Assembly: GCA_022376465.1 (NCBI GenBank)
Contig: JACDTU010000006.1
Coordinates: 806,001 to 870,000, forward strand
DNA length: 64,000 nt
Direction: 5' to 3'
From: Cubamyces lactineus
Lineage: Eukaryota > Basidiomycota > Agaricomycetes > Polyporales > Polyporaceae
Each line of letters begins with the position of its first letter. Positions within the stretch are counted from its first letter, which is position 1. The position numbers were made by a program, and so were the translations under genes. Below are positions 38,676 through 49,888 of this stretch, one piece after another. A model generated the notes under the pieces. That model was given only the letters and a program-made list of their open reading frames with translations. It was not told the DNA's origin and made no database searches.

Positions 38676-41600
38676 CTAGACGAGCTTCACCACCGTCTTC
38701 ACAGGTGCTTCAATCCACGGCACCACTCCATCAGACGGCAACAGACTCTCCACAGCACCATTCGGATGAGGCATCGTGGCGAGTGGACAGCATGCAACGT
38801 ATTTGACGGTCAGCGACGCGCCACCACGCCCAACGAGGCTCGCGCCCGTGCTCGTTGTCTCCACTGGCCAGTCCGAAAGAGATCCAGAGCTCTGACGGCA
38901 TCCGGGGGTCCTGGTGGTAACACCATCAGCGACAGTCGAAACCGCGAGACAATACATGCCGCCAGTCTGGGACCCGAGCGTCGACCACTTCCGGTTGAGA
39001 AACAGGAGTCCGTCAAAGACGGCCGCCGTATCGTCCGCGTCCCCCGCGTCCTTGCTCAAGCCCGGGAGCGAAGGCGCCGTGAGCACATACAACCCCCCCG
39101 TCAAGCGATCGCGCAAGAGCACCACCGGCACCTTCCCCGGTATCTCCACCCCACGCCCGCACGACGCAAACAAGTACTCCCCCACCAGCCCGTCCTCCCC
39201 ACAGACCGCCGTCCCATGCGCCCCGTCCCACGTGCCCATCGCGGACTCCTCGTCCTGCACGAGCAAGCGCGGCGCCCACGCGAAGCCCGGCAGCGCCAGC
39301 CGCGGCGACACGCAGAACGGCACCGCGCGCGGGACGTCGCGCAGCTGCAGCAGGAGCACCCGCATCCGCCGCTGCGCGAGGTCTCGCCCGTCGACGCCGC
39401 TCGTGGCGAGCAGTGCGTCGAGCTTCACGCGCGGAGGGAGCAGGGAGGCGATCGCGACGAGCTCGTCCTCGGGCTTGGTCGTCCTGCGCCCGCGGAGCAG
39501 CCGGACTACGTTCTCCATCATCATGCTATCCTCGCCATCGTCACCTCCTAGCACACTGTTCAGGGAACGAGCCGTCCGCCTCTTCTCCCGGACGTCGAAG
39601 ATAGGCGCCTCGTGACGCGCCGGGAACGCCCCCAAGGCAAGAGTCAGCGGCGGGAGCAGATGCTCCTCCACATTGACCAGGCCGTCCTTGAATTCGAAAT
39701 AGAGCTCACGCGCCAAGAGGGCCTCCTGCAACGTCCACACCCGCCGCATCCACCGCGACACGCCGATCCGAACCAGCGTCTCGTCTGGCAGACTCGCGCC
39801 TGGCAGTGTCGCCGAGCACATTGTCCGAATGCTGTCGTCCACGACGAGCACCTTCGCCGCGTCGCGGTACGTCTGCGCCATCAGGCCGATGGCGCGCTTG
39901 CGCTGGCCCCGGACCCCCGGCACGCACAGCGAGTCCATCCACCAGAACGCGCCTGCGCCTGTGGCCGCGTCGGGAAGCAGGCGCTGTACGAGGCCCCCAA
40001 TGCGCCTCACCATGCACCCCGGCAGTCCTACTTCAGTCGTGCTCCCCATGCCCTCCGCCCACACGTGCGAGATGGCGACATAGGGCACGGCCGGCGCAGA
40101 TCGGACCTGAAGCTCTTCCCCAATGAGCAAGACGATGGGTATGCGGCCCTGCGACAGCAGTCCTTGGACATCCTCCTGGGACGGCTTGATGTACGAGCAT
40201 CGGCAGGCAGGATCGACGTGGCGCGGAACATACTGGTCTTCATCTGCGACCGTGAAAAGCAGGCAGGCATCTTCTCGACAGCGCGCGTGCTCCCCCGGGT
40301 GGTCCCTGTTGTATGGCGTCAGTCGTAACAAGTTAGGCACAACGAAGTAGAACGCCGGGCGGGCGCACAGCGCCGGAAGCGCGTTCGGGCACCATCCACG
40401 AGCGACTAGCTTCTCCGTACACCACAGGCTGATGCCGTTCGTAATCATCCCGCAAGAGTTTCGCTCCAGGTATTCGTAGATGGGTTGCTGTAACTCAGGG
40501 ACGGCGGCCCACCTCGTCAGAGTGAAATCCGCGTGGAAGGTAGTCCACAGGTAGCTGATCATCATCGCTACGCTGCAACAAATGTCCAACCTCTCAGCGG
40601 AAGACACGCCCGACCGCACGAGGACGCTCGAACTGCTGATCATCTCCGCCTCGAGAGCGCCAAGCGCGTCGCGCAACAATTGTGCCACATGGCGTCCGTA
40701 GTCTAAGTGTTCGCGACAGACCGAGGGACGTTGAGGAGAGGGGAGTCGAGCACAGAGGTGCTTGAACCACAGGATGAAGCGTGATAGACGCACTCCGGAG
40801 ATTATAGTCTCTCCCTCATGTTCGCCTGGCACGAGGATGGACTCTGGTATAGGCAAGCGCGTGATCGCCTCCAGCAGGCCGAACGTCATAGCACTCAGCC
40901 ATAGTGCCGCGTCGTCCTGAAAAGATCTGACAGCTCCCTTCTGGCGGCGAAGCGCTATGTAGCCGGCCAAAGTGTCACTGAGCGCATAACCGTCGTGCTT
41001 GGCCCCTAACCACCGGATATCCGCCGGACAGGCAAGTCTCCATCGGTCGTACTCCAATTGGGGACAGTCTGGCGATGGAAAATCGTCCAGCTGGGGTCGA
41101 AGGTCCTTGGGCCAAACGTTCACTGCAAGTCATTCGTGTCATTCAAAGGTAACGCATAGAGTGGAAGTCTAAAGCCGCTTACTCTGGATCGTAATGGACG
41201 CCGCGCTGGTCGTCTCGTCCATTGTTATGTCGGACCAGGGCACCAGAGAAGCGACCCCCAGTGCATTTCTCCATTTACGCTCGTTTCGCCATCCTTGCGT
41301 GACAATGTCGAGAAACATAATATACCACCAGTTCTGAAGGCCGACCTGACCTGCTCGGACCAGTGCGATCGTGTTGGCACCCTCGTTACCTTGCAGCGCT
41401 TCGTACACGGCGTTGCTGAAAGCGATGGCGATGGCGATGGAGAGGAAAGATCGTGATAGAGCAGGCGATTCGCAAGTGAGACTTGTAGAGTAGGCATCAT
41501 TTTCCATCATGTCTGCCAGCGAGTTCACAAGAGCACCAAAGCACGGAGGGAATGCAGTCAAGGGCGTTCTGAAGGGTTTGTTTGATATGATGGAGTCAAA

Positions 41601-41894
41601 CAACGTTCCTAGAGGATATGCGCTTTCCAGATAGCGCAGGCAGGCGTGATAGAGAACATAGTGCTCATCCAAATCCTCAACAGGCACGAATTCGAAGTCT
41701 GTGTCCGTGTGAGGTTCGAGGCCGACCTCTGGGAACTTGACACTGAATCCATTGGCCAGCTTGTGCAGGATGCAGAGCGCTATCAGAGTATGAGTTACGC
41801 CGGTCCTCCCGTCCGTGATAACGCTTTCGGCGGACCCGACGGGAGAGGAGGGTAGACTCATACTGGCTGGTGGGAAAATCAGATGATGCTCCAT
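38676..41894 (-). CDS. HET-domain protein (heterokaryon-incompatibility type)
   Basis: HET proteins trigger or regulate incompatibility and cell death when unlike hyphae fuse; many basidiomycete copies have unknown roles. Two exons, 41183-41894 and 38676-41122, joined by a 60-nt intron, encode about 1,050 residues. The HET core lies in the middle: VPYVAISHVWAEGMGS, FWWMDSLCVPGVRGQRKRAI, MAQTYRDAAKVLVVDDSI and SRWMRRVWTLQEALLARELY. The first 450 residues hold no known domain; CREDACLLFTVADEDQYVPRH and HVDPACRCSYIKPSQ form a Cys/His-rich lead-in to the HET core, as in other fungal members. The C-terminal third (DELVAIASLLPPRVKLDAL onward) is the usual post-HET segment. The start may be 41894 or, 11 codons in, MSLPSSPVGSA at 41861. 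No nucleotide-binding or repeat domain is attached. No break seen. Confidence 0.87.
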
Positions 41895-42462
41895 TGAGAG
41901 GTATCGCTACGACTCGCCTTCGTCGTATACTCAGTGGTCAATGATCGCTTCAGAGAGCAATCGAGTCGGCGTTCAATACGAACAACCCGTTCAGGAGCCG
42001 TATGCCAGTGATGGAAAGAGATGGTTGAACAGGAGGGTTCGCGGTAGACGGGAGACAACGAGAAAGCTAGGAGAAACACGCGTAACGCACTGAGTTCACA
42101 ACGTGGACTCTTGTGCTAAACTTGAGTGTCGACTAAGGAATGAAGCAGGCTTGGTGAGAAATCGGCACCTACCAAGGGTAGTGGCATACTACCAACACAC
42201 CCATGCTGTATTCGTGACAGCCACCGCCTTCAAGCCCACAATTAGCGCCTCATGCAAGAAGCAACAACGGCCACATCGCCTTCAGTAAGCGATCCTCCTA
42301 GCACTGTCCATATTCACAGCCAATGCAGTGCATCGGCCCTTCCAGCAGTACGAAGACGAATCTAGTGCTTAGTCCAATCAGTGCGAACTATATCAGAATA
42401 ACAATAGAACCAAACCAGCGTGCAGGTCGAAAAGCGTCCATACTAGTCCACATCCAGCCTTC
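41895..42462. other. Intergenic, HET promoter side and MID1 3' flank
   Basis: No gene recognised. Both neighbours are on the minus strand, so the region holds the 5' flank of the HET gene and the 3' flank of MID1. Confidence 0.5.
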
Positions 42463-44003
42463 TCATCCCAGATTACACCACACATGCCCGAATTCGTCCT
42501 GCGCGGCCCCTGTCGACCCGCCTCCAAGCACGCCCTCCTCCCCACTATCTATATAGCCCACCGCATAGCTGTCCGCGGCAGTGAAGCGCGGCAGCGGACA
42601 CTTGAAGTTCAGGAAGTTCGGACACGCGCGATCCGCCGCGTTGCACGTCTCCAGGCACGGCAGCAGTGTCTGGTAGTCGGAACCAAATGGGGGCAGGACG
42701 GGGTTCCGCGGCGGTGCACCTTTTGCGACGGACTGCAACGCGGGTAGCGGAAGTTGCGCGCCTTGCGCGTCGACGAAGCTGCCGGACGAGTCACCGCAAC
42801 GCGGGAAGGCGACGGCGCATAGCCAACGCCGATATGCCTGTTGGCAGTCCGCACATGTCACGAGCGGACTGTAGTAGTCTCGCCCGCACGCCAGTGTTGA
42901 TAACGTCGTCGTGAAGTTTGTCAGCACGGACAAAACCATATCGGTCACGTCGCCAGGAAGAGTCGCTGCGGTGTGGGTGGTCGCGATGCCGCGGGGCGGT
43001 GCTATGGGCACAGCGTAGGACACGGTGGGGCAGAATGGCAAGGAATGCACCAACGGGCAGCTGAACGTCGCTGTTGCATGTGTTAGTACTACGTGCGTCC
43101 CTCTGCGAGTGATACGCACCAGACTTCGTGACGAAATAGAAAGGTTGAGAGCTAGCCAATACGCCATCGCGGAGCGCGAAGAGCGTATAGTTCGTGTGCG
43201 GGTTCAGTCCGTTCACGAGCCATTGCCAGCGCCAGCCGTCAGAGTCGCGTAACCAGAGCCCTTGGCTGGACCCAGATGTAGGGCTAAGCAAGATCGTGCC
43301 CTCCTTCGATACGGCACTCTTGAGCGCGCAAACAGTCCGAGGGAGGGACGCAAGTCCGTTCGACGAAGTGGGTGCGATTACTAGGCTGTAGTTTGTTGGC
43401 GGCGAAGGAGGGGGAGGGAATGTCAGATTCGCTGCAGGCAGCGTATAGTTTGGGAACGTCGGTTCCTCGGTAGGTACAGGACTGAACGGAGGGGAGAACA
43501 GGATCGCCTGGTTGGCGGTGGTGTCTCCGACAAAAGGGGAGCCAACGGTAGAAGAGTCTTCATGTGGAGCATTAGCGGGATGCGTGAGCGCAGTTTGGTA
43601 GACACTCACTGTGGGCAGAGACAAGTAGCTCGAATTCCACAGACGCGTCCCCTTTGAGCACAGAGAGGATACCGCCGTTCGTGAACCAATTTGACCACTC
43701 ATTGGATCCCGTGTCCGGGACCACCAGCTCCAAGGTGTTCACTGAGTCGACGTCGGAGGGACCTGGATTGGATATAGTCGTGTCATTGGTCAGGAAGAAA
43801 CGCGTAGTATTGTCCGTCGTATCGCAAAGAGCAACGCTGATGAACAAGGGATCAGCGCTAGGAGATATGCGGAACGTCGGAGGGTTTGGCAGAGATGAGG
43901 TCGACAAGTCTATGACGCTCTCTAGAACGAGTTGTTGAGGTTGTGATTCAACGAGTACGAGGAAATATTGGAGGACGGCAAGCAGAGAGATTGGGAGCAT
44001 CAT
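42463..44003 (-). CDS. MID1: Mid1, stretch-activated calcium channel regulatory subunit
   Basis: Mid1 is the glycosylated partner of the Cch1 plasma-membrane calcium channel and is needed for calcium uptake under cell-wall or mechanical stress. The protein starts with a signal peptide (MMLPISLLAVLQYFLVLVES), continues with a Ser/Thr/Asn-rich part with many N-glycosylation sites (NTTRFFLTNDTT, NYTLPAANLTF, NYTLFAL), and ends with the Cys-rich domain that defines the family: CALKSAV, FSCPLVHSLPFCPTVSYAVP, TCADCQQAYRRWLCAVAFPRC, LPCLETCNAADRACPNFLNFKCP and EFGHVWCNLG at the end. Three exons; the first intron (about 51 nt) removes the segment after LLVSAH, the second lies after PFYFVTKS. About 475 residues. 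No transmembrane helix beyond the signal is evident, as in other Mid1 proteins. No defect seen. Confidence 0.9.
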
Positions 44004-44136
44004 ACAGCGCAGGAGAGATCCTATGCCCTTGCTTCAAAGCATGCGGTAACAGCGGCAGCAGAAGAGATAATTGTACAAGACAGTGAGACGGGTATTGGAC
44101 GGGTATGAGGATGGCTGAGGTACGCGCCCGCGTAGG

Positions 44137-44705
44137 ACGTAGTCTGCTTCATAATGAGGGGGTCAAACCGTAGGTCGAGGAAATCAGCGTATGTAAGCAG
44201 GGTTTTGATCTCCGAAGCGCGTCGAGATCTCGACGCCCAACGCGTCGCGCGTCGTGAGTACGAACGACTTCACTACAAGCCACCTTCTACTGTTATATTG
44301 TGTTTGATTATTGACTTGGTTTGCGTACCGTGTAATGCACCAATGGCCTCGTATTACATGGAGACACATTCCTCATAATACTGACACCCCCACCAGGTGC
44401 AGAGACAAGCGCCCTCCTCTGCAACACGGCAGTTTGGTCGTCAAAGCTATGAGCCCGGCACTTGGTCCGTTCAAGACATACCCTCGAAGACCCGCAAGTA
44501 GTATCGCAGTACCTTCACGCTGCAGATCTTATGGGATATATGAGCTCGTTGTACTTCGATCGTAGGAGAGTTGCAGTAGGAAACGAGCGAGTCTTCAAAG
44601 TTGAGCCACCCGGCATTATTGCCATCACTCGGCATAGGCTACTCCGCTGATCCGAACGCGATTTCCTCGACCTACGGTTTGAGGGGCGCGTTATGAAGCA
44701 GACGT
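44137..44705. mobile_element. Non-autonomous inverted-repeat element, about 570 bp
   Basis: The 23 bases at 44163-44185 (TCAAACCGTAGGTCGAGG plus AAATC) occur in exact reverse complement at 44660-44682. Further out the arms match again: ACGT, a 3-nt gap, then CTGCTTCATAA at 44137-44154 against the reverse complement of 44691-44705. Between these blocks eight bases differ. This is the structure of a DNA-transposon derivative with long terminal inverted repeats. No target duplication is visible. A 63-codon open frame inside (44462-44650) may be an inherited gene fragment. The element lies between MID1 and the membrane-protein pair. Confidence 0.72.
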
Positions 44706-45014
44706 CCGTTGTGCTCGTCCTCCCCTCATTCAGTAGAGCACATCGGTCGTCTGCCTACGGGAGACTACGTAGGACGAGCAAGTCTCGTTTTGGCACTGCC
44801 GCCGGTTGCGCCGTGGTGAGCGCTCATTACAATGCCGGGTCCAGCTGCGGCCTTGCCACCTTGGCCAGTTGAACCGAGTCGCTGCTCAGCGCCGCAGCAC
44901 TCCGGTTGACGATCGTAGTATTTATCACCATGCACGGCCATTTTACATTGGCATAACCTCATGTTTCTCTGCGTCGTCCAACGCGTCTGCGTTGCCCCAA
45001 TCTGCGAAGACAAA

Positions 45015-46504
45015 CTACCGATGGTCTCCCGGGCCGACGTTAACACCATCCGCCGTAGTCTCAGGCTGGCATCGTTGCAACGGACGCAAGTGGATGATCC
45101 CACCCTCCGGCACAGCACCTGGCGTCTTCTGCGGATCGTATTCCATGCTTTCCTCCGCATCATAATCTCCCCACTGGATAGTATTCGTCGACACGAACAC
45201 GCCGCTTGGAGTAGGCCCTTGTTCTGTCCCGATAGACGTCTGGCCCGGGGCACGCGCCGGCGCTGCTTTGAGGGTGCTCAAGCCGCCGGACTGGGCGCTG
45301 CCGTTCCTTGAGTCATCGAGCACCTCGCTCAGGCCGATGCGCGCGATAATCATTGTGAAAGAGATGCCCTAGTCGTCAACGAGTTGTTTATCATGAGACC
45401 CGTCGAGAGAGCAGCTGGACACTTACGACGAGAGGCGGTAACGCGGCGAATGTGATGTACACTGCGTTCGAGCCGATCGCGTAGAGAACGAGGTTGACTA
45501 CCACTGCGACGGAATAGATGGCTTCGGACTGCATAATGGTCTTCATTACCTGCCAGTGGACGGAGCTTGATCTGTTCTGTGACCGGAACACGTCCCGCAT
45601 TTCTCGGTCGTACCATTACCATAGAATGCGGGCGAGGAGAAGAACTGCCGAGATAGTACATGTCAGCGAGTCGATCTTGCTTTGCAGATGTGATGAAAAG
45701 CACCACGCACATGTCGTTCCGATGTTCGTCAAGAGCGTCATCACGAAATACGCTATCACGGGCCGATAGACTGCTGGCGCCAATAGACCGCTTGGGATGC
45801 TACCAGGAGACTTGTACAGCTCGTGTCCAGTGAAACCAGCAGCAACTGTCTCTACAGTCAAGGACGTGCGACACGAGAAGGACCAGTGGCTGATCATACC
45901 TAGATCGCCCACGATCAGGAGGATTGGGAGCACGAGCGAGACCAGTTTGCGCCTCCATACGACGAAGATGCGATAGGTCTGTGTGCAAAAGTGAGCATCA
46001 CTTGCATCTCTACGAATGGTGTAAGTGGTACCATGAACGCATCCCCCACGAGCGTCAAGAGGGCGAACAGTACAGGGCTTATGACATATGACGGAACGTT
46101 GCCTTGATGTTCGTAGTATGCCAAAGGCCCACCGGGTTCGCTTCCATGGTCGACGAAAGCTACCATGAAGTGCGATACGTCGAGGCCCAAATGCTGAGCA
46201 TAGAAATTGTCAATAAACAACGAACTACCATGGTATGGCGCACGGCGGCAAGGACATACCACGCAAGCAAGAGCGCACATTAGTGTCACGATCCCGAACA
46301 TCCAGAGGTTGAGCCTGGAGCGCCAACGCCTCCGCCGGTATATCAATATCCATACTGAAATGGAATATAAGATGCAGTGCGCTCCAAAGAGTAGTGACTC
46401 TATGAAGAGGACAAGCACCTGGACGGTGTCGGTGAGCTCAGTCGACAGGTGATAGCCGGGCGGGGTGCTCTTACTTCCGCCCTGAGTAAGGAGAACTGAA
46501 CCAT
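45015..46504 (-). pseudogene. Seven-helix membrane protein, tandem copy A (in-frame stop)
   Basis: It belongs to a large family of mushroom membrane proteins with seven predicted helices and no known function; they look GPCR-like but are not STE3 or opsin types by sequence. The first exon encodes only MVQFSLLRAE (46504). Then FIESLLFGAHCILYSISVWI, RRRRWRSRLNLWMFGIVTLM, GSEPGGPLAYYEHQGNVPSY, VLFALLTLVGDAFM, TYRIFVVWRRKLVSLVLPIL, VYRPVIAYFVMTLLTNIGTT, LLLARI, SVHWQVMKTIMQSEAIYSVA, IGSNAVYITFAALPPLV and GISFTMIIARIGLSEVLDD. Intron positions match copy B. After LLLARIL the frame reads TGG TAA TGG TAC: a 6-nt near-duplication with a TAA stop at 45616-45618, absent from copy B, and the frame continues unbroken as WYDREMRDVF. 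Unless an unusual splice removes it, this copy is truncated after about five helices. Confidence 0.7.
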
Positions 46505-47704
46505 TGGACGTGAGGAGGAGCAGACGTTGGGCAGTGGGACGCGAGGACCGCCATCTGACTATATGGGCGGGATCGCAATCAGCATCAGGTCACGTCGCAG
46601 AACTTGGTCTTCTTCGATAGATGTCAGAGGTGCAGCGCGCCGGGGGACAAACATTATCATTGCGAAGTCAATTCCGCCTTTTGTTTGCCCAGGGCCGCTC
46701 CTCAAGAACTCGCCTATCTTCACTCACTCACTGGGAAGTGACTAGCAGCGGTAGCTCGAAGAACATAGCAGTAGCAAGTCAGCAATGTTGGACAACGTTG
46801 GAGGGTGTGTCTACGGGGCTCACCGGGTATCTAGCTAAATTGCCGTCCTTCTCACGAGTGGTGTTCGCGGGCGCCACATGTCTCGAGCGCTCGGCCCACA
46901 GGCGAGCGTGATTTGACAGCAGCAAAGGACAAGGTTCGAGGGGAACTGCAGTAGTAGGTCTTCGACTGAGAGATGATTGGTCATGCGGCACAGATGATCG
47001 TTTCCCGCAGGCAACAAGCCGCCTAATCATAGAATGGAACGCAGATGGGCACGGCAATACTGCATGGTGGGGGTCTCCCAGGAATCCGCGTGCATACGCG
47101 ATACCCAACGCCGCATGATTTGAGCACATCTCGGAGCGGCCGAGTACGATAGCGGATAGACTTCGAGAAGAAGCTGCTTTGTAGCATGGCAGCGGAGTGA
47201 GTTTGATGATCCATAAGTAACGAGAGCTCTCACTCACCTCGTGGGCTCAGATGTAATCACGGCGTACGCATGTACTGGCAATAGCACCGCCTTCTAGCAA
47301 GATGTATGCACTGGATCCTAGTGTCGGTGACTACCATGCCTGGTAGACCATGTAACTACCCGGTAGGGCGGCTTGTGACAGGCGCACATCCAAGAGGCCG
47401 CTCTCCAGCCATCGCACGTCAGGCATCTGCTGCAAGTTGTGACTTGACGTGGTTGTTAGCGAACATAAACTTTCTGTTATAGGTAGCCTCCTCATACCTG
47501 CAGATTCTCGAAGCGAACGGCCCATTCGACCGAACGGTTCGAGTTGATGTCGGTTGACACACAAACGTGTGGCCGGAGCAGGCGCAAGACCCGAAATTAT
47601 CGAGCCCTACGTCAGAACCGCATAGATATATCAATATTGGTACATTGGGATCGGAGATGAGCTCGAGGCCAAGACGTTCGATCTGTCACGAATACCAGCC
47701 GCAA
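46505..47704. other. Spacer between the two membrane-protein copies
   Basis: No gene recognised. The left end is the promoter of copy A and the right end the 3' flank of copy B. Minus-strand frames at 46779-47237 and 47419-47634 have no family motifs. Confidence 0.4.
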
Positions 47705-49173
47705 TTAGACCTCATGTACAGATTGAGGACGCTGCAATGGATGCAAGTAGAAGACCCGTTCCTCCCTCAGAGCCGCGTTCACTGTCTTGCCTTGAGCATC
47801 CGAGCCATCCATGCGATCGTCTGCGTCATCATCTTCCCATGCGACAGCCGGTGGTACGAAGACGCGAGCTTGAATTGGCCCTCTACTCTGCCCGGCCCCG
47901 AGACACGCCTGGTCGTGAGCCCCAGGAACTTGGGCCCGTAGAGTGCTGAGATCACTAGATGATGCACGGCGATTCTTGCCGTCATCGAGCACCTCGCTAA
48001 GCCCGATACGCGCGATGATCATGGTGAAAGATATGCCCTATGCGTTGCCCGCCCAGCAGGTGGGTAGGGATCAGCATGGGCGTATCAGCACACTCTCTAA
48101 GAGAAACACTCACGACGAGAGGCGGTAGAGCTGACCACATTATGAACACTGCATTTGAGCCCACCACGAAGAGGACGAGGAGGAGGAGAATGCCAAGAGA
48201 GTAGATGGCTTCACATTGTATGATGGTCTTCATAACCCGCCAGTGGACAGAGTTTGATCTATCCTGTGACTGGAACGTACGCCGGGCCTCTCTGTCGTAG
48301 TACATGATCCGAGCGAGGAGGAGAACTATCATCGCAAATGTCAGAAGTTCACCTTGGAGGGAGATGAAAGGACGTCGTACACGTAGTGATTATGTTTGTA
48401 GCGAGAGTCATCACAAAGTAGGCTACCATGGGTCGACTTACGGCGGGTGTCATGAAGCTACTTGGAACACTCTGTGGAGATGTGTATATCGCATACCCCG
48501 TGACACCGGCAGCAACTAATTATAATCTATTTCAGAACATGGCACGAGAGGAGTTATGTCAGGACGCACCTACACCGCCAATTATGAGGAGGATGGGGAG
48601 CACCAAAGAGGCCAACTTGCATTTCCACACGACATATACGCGATAGGTCTGTGGGAAGAGCATGAACAGATAGTATTGTATACGGAGTTTGTATTGTTAC
48701 CATGAAACAATCTCCTAGTAGCGTTAGAGCCTCGAACAGCACGGGGCTCACCATGTAGTACGGCACCTTCGCCTCGTGTTCGTAATAGGCAAGAGGGCCT
48801 CCCGGATCGCTACTGTGATCAACAAAGGTTTCCGTGACGTGAGGTATGTCTAAACCTAGATACTACATATGTAGTACCGTCAATCATTCAGCCGATTTAA
48901 GCATTGATATATGACATGGGTAACATACCACGCAAGCGAGGGCCCACATGGCGGTCGCCACAGTGAACATCCAGAGGTTGAGTCGCGCTGACCAGCGTCG
49001 GCGTCGGTATAGCAGGACCCATACTGAGATGAAATACAATATGGTATGTATTCCGAAGAGGATAGCTTCGATGAAAATGGCGAGTAACTGAAAGTCATGT
49101 ATCAGTTTTGTTTATAGGTCGAGATCTGGTCGCGAGGCCTTACTGCTGCCTTTAGCAAAGGTATTTGAGCCAT
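47705..49173 (-). CDS. Seven-helix membrane protein, tandem copy B
   Basis: Paralogue of the gene at 45015-46504 with the same exon layout. The short first exon encodes MAQIPLLKAA (start 49173), followed by FIEAILFGIHTILYFISVWV, RRRRWSARLNLWMFTVATAM, YLGLDIPHVTETFVDHSSDP, GGPLAYYEHEAKVPYYMVSP, LTLLGDCFM, TYRVYVVWKCKLASLVLPIL, AAGVTGYAIYTSPQSVPSSF, VSRPMVAYFVMTLATNIITT, FLLLARIMYYDREARRTF, SVHWRVMKTIIQCEAIYSLG, VGSNAVFIMWSALPPLV and GISFTMIIARIGLSEVLDD, with an acidic tail ending YLHPLQRPQSVHEV. All seven hydrophobic segments are present and the frame is open through the site where copy A has a stop. The FVDH...PGGPxAYYE segment in an extracellular loop and the C-terminal SLIIxRIGL-type motif are what I recognise as marks of this family. 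Ligand or role unknown. Confidence 0.78.
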
Positions 49174-49888
49174 GTGAGCCGGAGGCGGACCTAATGCTTA
49201 GGCCGAGTCAAGCCTCAGGTGTGATACGCCCATGCTTTATATTCCTTCGATCGTGGCAATGAATGATCGCAACAGCCATGAGGTCGACTTCCCGCAGCAC
49301 TCGTCTTCTACAACAGCGGTTATAGTAAGGACGTATCTAGAGTGCAAACGCTATCATGACGAAGCTACACGTCATGTTTGTCTGATAGATGCTCCGAGGT
49401 CATTTCTGCGTACGAACCAGATACAGTCCTGTCATGTCACCGGGCTGAAAGATAGGTTGTCCAAACACCGAGTAGGCAAGACACATAGAATCAGGCATGG
49501 AGCTCACCAGTGTCGAGACAAGTCGCCGTACATCTTATACGTCGTATATGCCTATTCGGCGACATATAGCTTCCGGCTCATTGGCTTGAAGACTTGATTT
49601 CAAGTTCGTGTGATGCTCGGCAGATTTGGCATCACGAAATCTATTGAAACACATGCAAAAGCCGCGCATGAAATCTGGGGGACGCTTGACTTTCTTCTCT
49701 ACCTAAAGGTATGGCAATCGAGTTTGCAGGGCTAGAGTCAAGACAATTGGTTTAGAACTCGCAGCGAATCACACGTGAACCACGTACGAGGTAGTCATTA
49801 CAAACCCATGTCCTCAGCTCTTCCATGGCACTCATGATACGTCATTATACAATTACACTCGCACCTAGGCAAAGACATCGTGAAACAT
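49174..49888. other. Intergenic, no gene recognised
   Basis: It holds the promoter side of copy B and the 3' flank of the proteasome gene. A 121-codon plus-strand frame at 49232-49597 has no recognisable feature. Confidence 0.45.

Noticed and set aside
38634..39551. 305-codon plus-strand open frame
   Set aside because: It lies antisense to the HET gene and mirrors its GC-rich codons; Arg/Pro-rich with no family motif.
45015..49173. Membrane pair as STE3 pheromone receptors (mating-type B locus)
   Set aside because: Helix sequences do not match STE3 motifs, no pheromone precursor frame was seen nearby, and the FVDH...GGPLAYYE segment belongs to another mushroom family.
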